Shown in pieces: positions 46,435 to 57,150 of a stretch of 64,000 nucleotides of DNA. Every line of letters starts with the position of its first letter. Positions within the stretch are counted from its first letter, which is position 1. Position numbers and translations under genes: made by a program. The DNA is from Rhinopithecus roxellana (Eukaryota > Chordata > Mammalia > Primates > Cercopithecidae), in assembly GCF_007565055.1 (NCBI RefSeq), contig NC_044564.1, forward strand, positions 76,032,563 through 76,096,562, written 5' to 3'. A model generated the notes under the pieces. The model was not told the DNA's origin, did no database searches, and worked only from the letters and a program-made list of their open reading frames with translations.

Positions 46435-46620
46435 TTTTTAAAATCAATTTTATTGTGGATATAATGGACACATGAAGAAATGCACAAACTAAATAATATT
46501 GGTATATAAAGTACATTTATGTGACCACTACCTAGGTGAAGAAATAGAACATTGCAGGAATCCCAGAAAATCTCTGCATTACCCATCCCAACTCTGCTGA
46601 TTTTTATGTTACCCACATCC
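46435..46620 (-). mobile_element. L1M 3' UTR fragment, antisense
   Basis: AATTTTATTGTGGATATAAT, TAAAGTACATTTATGTGACC, TACCTAGGTGAAGAAATAGA and ACATTGCAGGAATCCCAGAA follow the old L1M 3' UTR in antisense (tattgaggtataattgacat...gaaccaccacccaatcaagatatagaacattt). Continues after an unassigned block at 47126. Confidence 0.65.
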
Positions 46621-47125
46621 TAGCATTCCTTTAAAGTTTACCTCACTTGTGTGGTCTGTAGTCAATGCTGTCAGTCTTCTATTTTGCCTCTTCACATCTC
46701 CTTTACTAAGTGCTGTGGGGTTTGCATGGCAAAAACCCACAGTTGCCCAATTATCTGGAGAACTGCCCTTGGCCAAATGGGAATCACTACCAGGCATGCC
46801 ATGCCTCCTGTCTCCCTGCAGCCTCAGTATTGACTGTAGCACAAAAGGCCAGTCTCTTAACTCAAGGTGGGATGAACTGTGTGATGCTCCAATGTTTCAC
46901 TTTGGAATTGAAGCAAAGCTGTTTTCTAAATGAGACCTTACTCTTGCAGGCTTTATTGCCTCTCTCTTGATACCACTCCTCCAAGAAATGAATCAATTGA
47001 GCAAGAACCCATCTCAGGCTCTGATTTTAAGATCACACAAGATTGTCAACATAGTAGATAGGGATTTGGGGAACTACCTTAAAAGTCTGTCCATACACAT
47101 CCTTAGCCAATTCAGACTAGTTTTG
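46621..47125. other. Unassigned 0.5-kb block between two L1M parts
   Basis: Less AT-biased than the flanking L1 and not L1-like. Open frames of 60-94 codons run in two overlapping registers (46649-46970), and an antisense frame covers 46609-46842. None resembles a known protein. Position and composition suggest an inserted LTR or other repeat that I cannot name. Confidence 0.35.
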
Positions 47126-47465
47126 CCTATTGAATACACATTGAATTTTATATATTTTAGATCATATGCTATGTGTTTGTTTTGTCTGTTTTTATTTTTT
47201 TCTCTTCTCATTCTTTTTCATGTTTATACCCGATTTTCTAAATATCACTATTGCATTTTTAAGATTTGTCTGCATTGCTGCAAGTGGTTGCAACTTATTC
47301 ATTTTTATTTCTGTGTAATAAAAAGCAATAAATTATTGTTCATTCTATTTTTGGACATCTTGTGGGTTTTGATTGTTTCCATTTGTTTTGTGATTGAAAA
47401 CTATACTATTATGAAGATAATTATATTTTTATCCTGATGCACATAACCTCACTTTTGTATGAGGT

Positions 47466-47648
47466 AGTGCTTTTTAAAGTTTAGCAAACATAAGAATCAC
47501 TTGATGGGCTTGTTAAAACCTAGATTTCTAAGACCCAATTCTGGAGTTTCTGTCCCAGAATGTCTGTTATGGGATTTGCATTCTAACATCTTCTTAGGTG
47601 ATACTGATACTGCTGGTCTGGAGTCCTCACTTGGGGGAAACACTACTG
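47466..47648 (-). mobile_element. hAT-Charlie MITE, MER20-like, antisense, inside L1M
   Basis: AGTGCTTTTTAAAGTTTAGC, AATCACTTGATGGGCTTGTT, AAAACCTAGATTTCTAAGAC, GGGATTTGCATTCTAACATC and GGTGATACTGATACTGCTGG, ending AAACACTACTG. L1 sequence resumes directly after it, so the MITE is younger than the L1M. Confidence 0.8.
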
Positions 47649-48452
47649 TAGAGTATATTCCTAGTTGTGAAATTGTTAGCTCAAGAGTCTGCATATGTTC
47701 AGTTTAGTAGATAATACCTACAATTTGCCAGAGTTATACCACATCGTGTATACCTACAGCAACATGAAAAAATTCCTATTGCTCCTTGTCATGGCTAGCA
47801 GTAATTTTCAAACTTCTAAATTTTAAATCTAGTAAAATTGTATTGATATCACAGTGGTTTAAATTCATATATCCATGATTATAAAAAGGTTGAGTATCCA
47901 TTTTATGGCTTGCTTTTTCACACTTAGTGGCGTATTTTCAAAAAGAGTGATCCTTAATTTTAGTATATCCAAACTTTTTTGTTTCTTTCATATTCTGAAC
48001 CATGATCCACGTAAAATTGATTTTTGCATGTGTTATAAAGTTGAGAATCAATTTCTTTTTGTTTATATACATACTTCATTACCCAACATCATTTATCAAA
48101 AAGTATTTTCTCTGTCATAGTCAGGTGCCATGTATATGTGAGGTCTTTCCTTGGTTCTTTAGTCTGAGGATTTGTCTGCTCTCTTTCTCTGCCATTCTAT
48201 CCCATGATCTTAATTAGTTCAGCTTCATTTTAACACTTATAGTAGTTAATATAGTAGTACAGTTGTATTTCTGGTAAACTTAACAGTTTTTCCTCATGCA
48301 ATGACTATTTCTGTAATAATTCTCTTTGCCTTAATATATATTTTGTTTAATATTACTGTACTTGTATTTGTTTTATTCTGGTGTTTATTTTATCTTTTAT
48401 TTTGTATCATTTTACATCCAAGATTTATGTAAACTCCAGTTTCAAATGTGTA

Positions 48453-48693
48453 CAGTTGACCTGTGAACAACACAGGTTTGAATTACAAAAATCTACTTAC
48501 ACGTAGATTTTTTTTCAACCAAATATAGATAAAAAATACAGTATTAGCCCAATGTGAAACCCATGTACATGGAAGGCTAACTTTTCACATATGTGGGTTA
48601 TGCAGGGCTGACTATAAAACTTGATGATGTGCATATTTATGTATAAGTAGGCGGTCCTGGAACAAATCCCCTATATACAGAGTGACAATTGTG
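48453..48693 (+). mobile_element. MER8-like Tigger MITE, full length, TA-flanked
   Basis: Starts CAGTTGACCTGTGAACAACA and includes GTAGATTTTTTTTCAACC, AACTTTTCACATATGTGGGT, GGCGGTCCTGGAACAAATCC and a right end AGAGTGACAATTGTG. The length of about 241 bases fits MER8. TA target dinucleotides flank it (48451-48452, 48694-48695). Inserted in antisense L1M sequence. Confidence 0.85.
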
Positions 48694-49475
48694 TAAGAGA
48701 TTTGTAACTATTCTTTTTAAAAATCAGTATATGAATCATTGCTTTTTAACTGGAACACTTGGTTGATTTACATTTAATAAAATTACTGAAACATTTGGGT
48801 TTAAATCAATTATATGATGATGTAAATTGATTATATGATTATAATCACTTACGTGATGAGCAATTATTTTGCCTATTCTATATTATGTTTTTCTTTGTTG
48901 CTACATACAAACACACACACATACAAACATACACACATATGTAATCACACAGAGAAATATTTATTTAAGAGTTTGGAAGTTACAAACTTTTTCCCTATTC
49001 ATGAGTGTTGCTGTAGAGATAATATAGGCACACTTGATTTACAAGAGGTTAATAATTATCTTTATCTGAGTTATTCTTTCCAAAAATGCCAGGATCTTAG
49101 AACACTTTTGATTCAATTACCCACTTTAATATATATGCTATTATTCTGTGTTTTAATTCTCTCTTTATATCAAGCCTCACAGGACACTTTTGCTTTTGTT
49201 TTCTATACTCAAAGTTTATTTATATTTACAAAATGTGTATTTTTTCTTTGCTTATCATGCCTTCCTGCATTTCTGAGCTTAGGTGTCCACGAGAGTAGTG
49301 AGAATGGTTGTTTTATTGTCTATACCTGATAATTCCAATAACTGAATTCCCATTGTGACTCTTTCTGTTGTCTGTTGTTTCTCCTGGTTGAGCTTGTCTT
49401 GTTTTGCGTCTCATCTTCTTTCTTTGTCAGATGTTGTATTAAAAAATTACTTCTGGAAATAATTTAAGACCTAGA

Positions 49476-50262
49476 ATGGTGGTGTTTTTTTGTGCGCAAG
49501 ATATAATAGGAGCCAAAGCAGCAACAGAATTCACTCGAAAGGGATTAATTAGGTTAAGGGACTATTTATAAACTGTTGTTGGGTAAGAAATCAACAAGGG
49601 GAGTTGAGTCACCCACTCAAGTGGAGAGGCTACCCACCTGTGAAGTTTTAGTTATAGACAGATACAACCCACTGTCAGAACTGCTGCACCAAAGCAGAAA
49701 TGGGGTGTGGCACAAATACCCCAATTTCTCTATCCTGCCACCCTCAGATCTCCTCATCATGCTTCCCTGTATCCAAAACCACCCAGAAGCCAGAGGACAA
49801 GGGAGGCTGGATGATGTAGTGAATTAGGGGTCAGTGAACCTAAAGCAAAGAACAGAGAAGAGAAGGGCAGAAATATATAGAGTAAGTACCATGGATATGT
49901 TTTTCTTCTAAGCTTCTTGCTAAGGCCAAGGCTTGAGTTTCTCTGGGACACCTAAGTAACCCATTGGGATATAGTCCAATAACTCATTGTCTGGGTGGAG
50001 CCCTCTAGCTCAGGACCCAGAGAGGTGGTGACTCACCAGAGTGTGCCATCTTGGTGGGCACACTACTCCACCTGCTGCTCACTGAGTCCACTGAAAGCAA
50101 AGCATGACCTTTCAGCTGCTTCCAGTCCATCTGTAAAATTTCCAGGGCAGAAGCAGTGCTCGTCTCTAATGTTCTCTGATCTCCACTTGATTACTCATTC
50201 TCTTTGCTTTTACTAGGATTTTGTAGAGGGATCTAATGATTTCGCCTGCAGCAGGGATTGAA
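49476..50262. other. Unassigned block, less AT-biased than its neighbours
   Basis: About 790 bases following L1M. Words such as GGATTAATTAGGTTAAGGGA and GGAGAGGCTACCCACCTGTG give the impression of an old interspersed repeat, but I cannot name a family. Open frames at 49576-49827 and 49995-50216 show no recognisable domain. Confidence 0.35.
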
Positions 50263-50480
50263 CAGGGATTGGCAAATGATAGCCCATGGACCAAATCTAG
50301 CCCAATGTTTTTATAAATAAAGTGTTATTGAAAAAAAAACCACAACTATTTATTAACATACTGTCTATGGCTACATTCATGAATAACCACAAGGCTGAGT
50401 CATTGTGACAGAGATGGTCTTGTCCAAAAGTCTTAATATTTATTATCTAGCCCTTTAAGGAGAAAGTTTGCTGAATCCTG
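50263..50480. mobile_element. hAT-type DNA transposon MITE, full length
   Basis: Terminal inverted repeats CAGGGATTGGCAAATGA and AGTTTGCTGAATCCTG. Internal motifs AGCCCATGGACCAAATCTAG, ATAAATAAAGTGTTATTG, GTCTATGGCTACATTCATG and TATCTAGCCCTTTAAGGAG match a known hAT MITE family whose consensus starts caggggtcggcaaact. Family name withheld as uncertain. Confidence 0.8.
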
Positions 50481-50869
50481 GTATACATGCCTACCATTAT
50501 TAGAAGCCAGCTGTCCCTCCTACAAGAATATTTAAGATATATATAATTTACTCATGTGAAGCATCTTCATCTGTAATAGCTAATTAAATTTTAGTGGTAA
50601 ACTTGACTGGTTGAGTTTCTTTTCCTTATTATTACAGATCTATCTAATCATGGTGATATTAATGAGATGTTCAGTGTTCAAACTGAAGTTAATTGGAAGG
50701 AAAGTAAGTAAGAAAGAAGTAGTCTAGGTTACTGGAAAAAAACTAATCAAACTGCCACTGATAGAGATAAATGTAAAACTATAACTTTAACGTGATTAAA
50801 AATCTGATTAAGTGACTTAATTAAATGTTCACACAAATAAATATGGGCTCATAACCATTTAAATACTAT
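50481..50869. other. Non-repeat DNA with a candidate 66-nt exon
   Basis: No repeat recognised. It contains a splice-competent-looking unit at 50638-50703: pyrimidine-rich tract and ATTACAG acceptor, 66 nt open in two frames, and a GTAAGTAAG donor on the plus strand. Whether it is ever spliced cannot be told from sequence alone (see findings). Confidence 0.3.
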
Positions 50870-51066
50870 TTTGATAACATCTAGCACCTACTATATGGCT
50901 GATATTGTGCTAGGGATTTTTAAGTGCATTATCCTAATCAAATTCCAGTCTTCGTTGAGTTTGTTAAAATCCTTCTCATTTTACAGATGGGTAGACTGAC
51001 TTCCAGAAAGTTTAAGCAACTTGAGTGTGATCTCGAGCTTGCAGGTAGCAGTCTGGGATTTGGATA
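50870..51066 (-). mobile_element. MIR SINE, antisense, long copy
   Basis: CTAGCACCTACTATATGGCT, GATATTGTGCTAGGGATTTT, CTTCTCATTTTACAGATGGG, TAGACTGACTTCCAGAAAG, TTTAAGCAACTTGAGTG and GTCTGGGATTTGGATAGAC form nearly the whole reversed MIR. Confidence 0.75.
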
Positions 51067-52589
51067 GACTTGAGAGTAAAAGCATCAGAAGGACAGGAAG
51101 AGGCCAATTAATGTACTTCCTTAGACAGTTTGGCTGTGTAGCACTGATAGATTTTGTTCATGTTAAACACAGTAACAATTCCATCACTGACTTTTTGTTT
51201 CAGTTGTATACCAGGAAAAAAATCAAATGGCATAGGCAGAAATATTTCCTTCTAAGAAACAGTGGGAGGCATCTGATTGATTTGGACTAAGGGATACTGA
51301 CAACTCAACAGTAGCCAGCTGAAATTGCCTTTCTGACTGAAGTGTTTAAGCCTGGCCTAGAGCGCTGCAGTCAGCTTGCACCTGCTGCATGAATCCTTTG
51401 CTATGCTTCAGAATCAATGCAAGTCTTTGAGGTATATTGTGACTCTGTTATGTATTTATTATGTTCATGAATATCAAAGGAGTGGAGGACAAGTCTGGAG
51501 GCTTCAAACAAACTACAGATAAGCTCTGGGACCATCTAATTGCATTTTTAAAAGTGGTATTTTATGTGTATTCTTTATAAAACTTTTCTTTTTCTAAATT
51601 TCTAAGAGGCTATTTATTCCTTAGCCTGAACTTAACAACTGGAAAGTTTTTTGTCTCTTAAAATTCAATTGATTTTTAGGTTTGTATTCCTTTCTAATGT
51701 CCTCAGTTGCTTTCCAAGCAAGATATTTGTACTTAGGACTTATCTAACTTTGACAAAGATTTGCCCAGAGTCTGAGACCAAGTAGGAACTAATTTAGCCC
51801 CAGAAGGAGGACTTCATTTTGAATGAATGTTAAGCGATAGAAAATGGGGTTGTTGCAGAAGTCTTACAGGCTTAACCTTAGCAGCTGTAAGCATTGCAAT
51901 AGATTTAAAATATTTTTGCTTTTATAAGTAATTAAGTAAAAAAAGCATAATTAAATTCTAAGTAATGTCACACCAGTAGGTATGTGTATATATTGTAATT
52001 TGTCTGAAGTGAAAAATAAGCCAAGTGTGTTACCAAACCACTAGAATATTTCCAATGTTACAGTATTTCATCTTTCCTTCCTCATTTTCTGCTCCAGCAT
52101 CCCAGGTTTCTACTTTTCAATATATTAGTCATTAAAATAGAGAAATATAGGGAAGGAGAGTATAGAAAAGGCAGAAATGTCTCTGTAACAAGGGAAAAGT
52201 TTACTTTTTTAACAAGTGAAACTATCAAATCCATCACCAGGTAATCAATTCCTTTGGAGATTCAAATATGTGATCTCAACATCATGTAGCAGAAGAGATT
52301 GACCTCTGTTTTTAATAATGTATCTTTTAACAAACATACAGTAAATATACTGTCTCTGGAAGGACTAATGTGCATAAAACTATTGTCTAACACAGTTTAA
52401 AAATAGAAAAATATTTTTTAGTGGGTTGTTTTCACATGTCTTCTGCAGGACAAATACAAAACAAGGAGACCTCTAGAGTATTTTTGATATGGCAATGAAA
52501 TTGCCTTACATGTTCTTAACGGTAGAGGAAAAAATTGAAACAGAGAACATTAGGACATTTAACTTTGTTTACAATAATCTGTTCAGTTT
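51067..52589. other. Repeat-poor DNA, about 1.5 kb
   Basis: No gene or family recognised. The 89-codon frame at 51021-51290 partly overlaps the MIR and looks like chance. Confidence 0.45.
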
Positions 52590-52871
52590 TCAAACCCTAT
52601 TCCAGTTAATAACTACCCTTGCACATACAGATGCCCCTACCCAAGGGTAGCTACTATCCTGACAATTCCATCGTCATGTATTAGTTTTGCCTAATTTGGA
52701 AACGTATACATATGGAATCATACAGCATGTATCAACCCTTTTGTTTCGGTCTTCTTCCATGAGATTCATCCATGTCATCATATTTTTAGTACATTCATTC
52801 TCATGTATTTGTAATATTTATTGTGTGCCTATACTATACAGCATTAATTTTACTGTTGAAGAATATTTGGT
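52590..52871 (-). mobile_element. L1M 3' UTR, antisense (left part of a split copy)
   Basis: ACCCAAGGGTAGCTACTATC, AGTTTTGCCTAATTTGGAAA, ATATGGAATCATACAGCATG, ATGAGATTCATCCATGTCAT and TTACTGTTGAAGAATATTTG match an old L1M/L1ME 3' UTR in antisense. The consensus continues at 54272 after an unassigned 1.4-kb block, with roughly 65 consensus bases unaccounted for. Confidence 0.7.
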
Positions 52872-54271
52872 TTGTAGGGCCATCCCTAGGATATGTTATT
52901 TGTATTTTGGAAGGGTCCCTATTGGTATAAACAATTTGATTGAAATATATTATTAAAATTTATAGGCCCATACAAATACAGAAATGTATCAATAACCATT
53001 TGGAATAGTAAGTAGAAAAGAGGTGCTTATCTATTTCTTTACTATCCAATCAGTAGTCACAGAGATTCTTCATAATGTCCAGGTATCTTTCTGTTCAAGT
53101 CAAGTAAACGCCTCTTTACTGTCAAAAGCCCTGCTCCTGGCTAATTTCCTTGTTTCTACTCTTAGGACAAGGTATCTCATTATCATGATAAAGCATCATC
53201 TGTTGTACATCTGTGAATATTGGCTTCTAAGGACACTCTCAAAGATTGTGACTTTGCTTCATCGAGTATGGCCACATATACCAGTCTTACCCATAGTATG
53301 CAGGAAAATGCCAACAATAATTTATTTTCTATTCATGCTAAATTTAGTATTCAGAATTTTATTGAATGAACATATAACGATGCATCTTCTAACCATGTCT
53401 GCTCTTGAAATCTTTTGACCATAATCACTGCAATACTAAAATGTGATACCTTTCAGTGTTGATAATACCCTTGCCTTCCATCTCTCACCAGTAGAAATGA
53501 TAGGCCAGTATCCATCAGCAGAACAAAAGGTGGTTCCACTCCCACAAGGAAAGTCCCTGCCTTGGTCAGCAAAGCTTAAAGCCATCTCCAGGGAGCATTA
53601 TGTTGCTCCATCTCTCAGAAGCAGGAAAAAGCATAGATCAAGAGGACCCTTTGGCGTTGCAGAGCATCACTGTAGAGGAGATAGCAATGGCCAGCCCCAA
53701 AGAACTGGCTAACATGGGAGGTACAGTCTGTGGGGAGGGTGAGGGATTGCACCGGGTGCTCATGCAGAATATTTGCTGCCAACTCCACCATTCTTAGGTA
53801 CTATAGGCTGGAGGTGGCACTAAGGTAAGAGCATGGACGGATGAGAGTGGGTGCAAGGGCCTACAAAGATGGCTCAAGTTCAAGGGTTGGCAGTGATTTT
53901 GTAGTAACCTAGCTCCCTGTATCTACCTTGTGTCACCTAAAATCAGTGTATTAGCACCATTCTGGTGACTTAATCTTATATAGTACTGTAGAAAAAACAT
54001 TTTGGCAGGCAAGGAGACATAGACCTTCTTGGGGTATCTGGTTGATCCCCATGAGTGGTGTAGAGGGTTGGAAAGCACCCAGAAGGAGGGAAACAGGAAG
54101 CAGAACCCATGTAAGTACTAGTCTTGGCTCAGGTGCCCCACCCTGGTGATCCTGCCAGTGCCAGTTGATCCCACTTATGGAAAGGTGATAGTAAATTTCA
54201 AGGGAGACACTCCATAGCATGGGTCTTTTTGAGGCATTGCTAGGTACAGCCCTATTTCCCAGGGTCTAAGG
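52872..54271. other. Unassigned 1.4-kb block inserted in an L1M
   Basis: Not L1-like and not a family I recognise. The left half is AT-rich; the right half (about 53450-54260) is much less so. It contains open frames of 131 codons (53023-53418), 89 codons (53443-53712) and 65 codons (53600-53797), plus an antisense 89-codon frame (53951-54220). Candidates are an ERV/LTR element, a processed pseudogene, or a region where L1 flanks only appear continuous. Confidence 0.35.
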
Positions 54272-55171
54272 GCAGTACTGTTGGATTGTCTTTAGTTTTG
54301 TCTGTTATAAGTAGTGCTACTATTAACATTCTTAGGTATATCTTTTGGTGTATCTTTTGGTGTACTGATTCCTGTTGGCATTATACCTAGGTTAGAGTTA
54401 CTTGATTAGACATAATGTACATGTTCACATGTAGTAGACGCTGGCAGTTATCTAGGGGTTTGTATCAAGTCATATTCTCAGTAACATGAGCATACTAATT
54501 CTTCACATCTTTGTCAACATTTGGTGAGGTCATGATCATTATTACAAAAAAAATAGCTCTTCTGATAGACTCAGTGGTACTTAATTGTGGTTTTCATTCA
54601 CTTTTTCCTGGTGAATAATGATGTAGAATACATTTTCATATGTTTGTCATCTTGATATCCTTGTTGACGAAGTACATGTTTAAGTCATTTTTCAATTTCT
54701 GAGTCTACTCAATACACTTTTTTTCAATAGAAAAAGCAAGTCTTTTTCTAACTGATTTGTAAAAATCTTTTCCTTACTGGTTTGTAGAAGTTCTCAGTAT
54801 ATATCCTTAGTCTAGACTTTTGTTTGTATTGTACATATCTATAACCTGTGCAAGGCTTGCTTTTTCATTCTCTTAATGATGTCTTTGAGTCACAAAACTT
54901 TTCAATTTAATGAAGTCTAATTTATCAACATTTTTCTTTATTTTAGTACTTTTTCCTACTTGAATAATCTTTGTTTAATCCAAGGGTATGCATATATTCT
55001 GTTTTGTTTTCTTCTAGGTGTTTTATTATTTTAATTATTTTTGTTGTTTCAGCATCATTTACTGAAAAAAAAATTCTTTCCCTGGCAGCATTATTTTGGC
55101 ATACGTATAGAAACGCAAGTGATTGCATAAGTGTAAGTATGATTCTGGAATCTCTTTTTTGTTACAATAAA

Positions 55172-55208
<37 letters not shown>

Positions 55209-56240
55209 CCTTGTGCCAGTACCATAATGCTTTACTTACTATAGCTACAATAAGAAGTCTTAATTCTTAGGAGTGTATGCCCTCCCGATTTATTTTTTTT
55301 CTTAAATATTTCTTCACTACTCTTGGCCTTTCTGATGTCTTTATAACTGTGTACATCACCAGGATTTCATCTAGGATAAAATTCCTTCTGTCTAAATAGC
55401 TCCTGTTAGTTTTCGTTTTACTGTGTGTACTCTGGCTATTTTATTCTGGCTATTCTCAGATTTATCTGCCTAAAAATATCTTTCTGTTGCCATAATTTAT
55501 AAAGGATATTTTTGTTAGATCTCGAATTCTAGATTGGCAATGTTTTAAAAAAAAGTTTCAAATTTTTTTCAAAAATTTGGTTTTGTTTTGTTTTTTGCTC
55601 TCATCATTTCTGATGAAAAGTTAGCTCTTGGTTTTATTATTTGTCATTTGAAGGTAATCTTATTTTTTGTTCCATTTTATTTTCACTTGCTTTTCTAAAC
55701 AAAATTTTTATTTTAGAGTATTTTTAGATTTACAAAAATATTGAAAACTTATACAGATAATTTCTATGTATTCTGCACCAAGTTTCACCTACTGTGAACA
55801 TTTTATATTAGTATGGCACATAGCTTACAATTAGTGAACCTATATTGATACATTACTATTAACTGAAATCCACATTTTATGTAGATTTGCTTATTAAATC
55901 TGTCTATTGAATCTTAATCTTAGTTATTATTGCTCAGTTCTAGAACATGTATTTGATTCCTTTTATTGGTTCTCATTCTCAGGTGAATTTACCACCTTAC
56001 ACCCATTTTCTTGATATTTTATGATAGTTATTTCTAAGTCTCTGTCTCGTATCTTCAGTCTGTGTTACCCGTTGCTCTGTTTCTATTTTTTTGTTTGTTT
56101 GTTTTTGATCATATGATCCTCAGTCCTGGTGTGTCTTGACTTCATACTAGACATTGTATCTGAGTACTTAGATGATGATATCTTTATCCAAAAAAAAGAT
56201 TATATTTTATCTCACAGACGTAGCAAGGGCCAATCATCTT
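54272..56240 (-). mobile_element. L1M tract, antisense
   Basis: Resumes with GGATTGTCTTTAGTTTTGTC and AGTAGTGCTACTATTAACAT, then the 3' UTR/ORF2 end: GAACTTGTGTTT-like decay, AATGATGTCTTTGAGTCACA, AGCATCATTTACTGAAAAAA and TTGTGCCAGTACCATAATGC. A related 3' UTR piece lies at 55710-55880 (TACAATTAGTGAACCTATAT). Sequence at 55990-56240 (TAGACATTGTATCTGAGTAC) resembles antisense L1/HAL1 5' sequence. More than one element may be represented. Confidence 0.6.
55174..55204. repeat. Poly-T run of 31 inside L1M
   Basis: An uninterrupted T-run placed where the L1 consensus has no such tract. It could be a slippage expansion or the remnant of a very short retroposed poly-A insertion on the opposite strand. 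Confidence 0.9.
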
Positions 56241-56283
56241 ACTAGAGTCAAATCTTGGTAACAGCCTTTGTTAAGGCAGTTTG

Positions 56284-56451
56284 TCTCTCTTCTTTTCTCT
56301 TTTTTTCTTTTCTTTTCTTCCTCTTCCTTTTCCTTTTTCCTTCTTCCTTTCCTTTCCTTTCCTTTCCTTTCCTTTCCTTTCCTTTCCTTTCCTTTCCTTT
56401 CTTTTCCTTTCTTTTCTTTTCTTTTCTTTTTTCTTTTCTTTTCTTTTTTTT
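56284..56451. repeat. (TTTCC)n pentanucleotide polypyrimidine tract
   Basis: About 168 bases of almost pure pyrimidine with a perfect (CCTTT)n core of about 11 units (56346-56400), then TTTTC units. It lies exactly at the reversed A-tail of the Alu that follows, so it is an expanded, mutated Alu tail. It explains the basic, low-complexity open frames on both strands. Confidence 0.95.
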
Positions 56452-56730
56452 GACAGGCTCTGGCTCTGTCACCCAGGGTGGAGTGCAGTGATATAACCTT
56501 GGCTCATTGTAACCTCTGCTTCCCAGGCTCAAGCCATTCTCCCACCTCAGCATCCTGAGTAGCTGAGACTACAGGTGCACACCACCACACCCAGCTAATT
56601 TTTGTATTTTTTGTAAAGTCGGGTCTCACTTTGTTGCCCAGGCTCGTCTTGAACTCTTGAGCTCAAGCAATCTGCTTGTTGTGGCCTCCCAAAATGTTGG
56701 GATTAGAGGTGTGAATAACTGCGCCCAGCC
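56452..56730 (-). mobile_element. Alu, AluJ-like, antisense
   Basis: ACAGGCTCTGGCTCTGTCAC, AGGCTCAAGCCATTCTCCCA, GTAGCTGAGACTACAGGTGC, TCAAGCAATCTGCTTGTTGT and AATGTTGGGATTAGAGGTGT, ending GCGCCCAGCC. More diverged than the other Alus here. Confidence 0.93.
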
Positions 56731-57150
56731 TGCCCTTATTTTTATGGGGTAGCCCTTTAAGGACTGATTTTAAATCCTGCATTGTTCCCCAGAAACCTTC
56801 ACCTTGGCAGACCCTGACCTTACCACCTCATCTTCCTAGCACCACAAGACTTAACATCTGGTCAGCTTTCCGGATTTCTAGTCTTCTTTTCTACTTGTGT
56901 TCTTGGTGTCTTGCATATACAGCTTAAGCGTCAGCTAATGTCTCATGGGAACATTTTACATACGATTTCTAACTTACTTCTATGTAGTTCCTTTCTCTCT
57001 GGGATCTTGGCCTTGCAAGCCTTGGCATCTCCAGACTCTAACTTCTGCCTCCCCAACCTAGTTAAACTGCCTCCAGATCCCAGTACAGCTTTCTGCCTCT
57101 ATTCCTTATGCTGCAAATTGGCAAATGCTCCAGGGAAAAAGCAGAGGTAA
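56731..57150 (-). mobile_element. Probable L1/HAL1 5' region, antisense
   Basis: Mixed-composition sequence continuing from the L1M left of the Alu. The style (ATCTCCAGACTCTAACTTCT, TGCTCCAGGGAAAAAGCAGA) recalls antisense L1M 5' UTR, but I have only weak landmarks. Alternative: unique DNA. Confidence 0.35.

Larger units (their letters stand above)
47126..49475 (-). mobile_element. Long L1M tract, antisense (split by MER20 and MER8)
   Basis: Continues the L1M of 46435: TTGCCTATTGAATACACATT, TTGATTGTTTCCATTTG and ATTATGAAGATAATTAT. After the MER20-like element it resumes with AGTATATTCCTAGTTGTGAA and GTTCAGTTTAGTAGATAATA, in the right consensus order. Later parts resemble antisense ORF1/5' sequence: ACTTGGTTGATTTACATTTA (48759), ATACCTGATAATTCCAATAA (49322), TTACTTCTGGAAATAATTTA (49448). 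The 156- and 164-codon open frames (46967-47437, 48835-49329) are antisense readings of this tract. Confidence 0.7.

Noticed and set aside
46967..47437. 156-codon open frame
   Set aside because: It spans the edge of the unassigned block and antisense L1M. The hydrophobic composition reflects T-rich DNA rather than a membrane protein.
48835..49329. 164-codon open frame, the longest in the window
   Set aside because: It lies on the strand antisense to a decayed L1M, is rich in L, F and I from AT-rich DNA, and has a Thr/His-rich stretch from a CA repeat. No domain or gene context.
53023..53418. 131-codon open frame in the unassigned block
   Set aside because: No recognisable domain, and the next frames are in other registers. 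Kept as part of the unassigned-block finding rather than as a gene.
56248..56553. Lys/Glu/Arg-rich and Phe/Ser-rich open frames
   Set aside because: Translation of the (TTTCC)n tract and the adjoining Alu on both strands.
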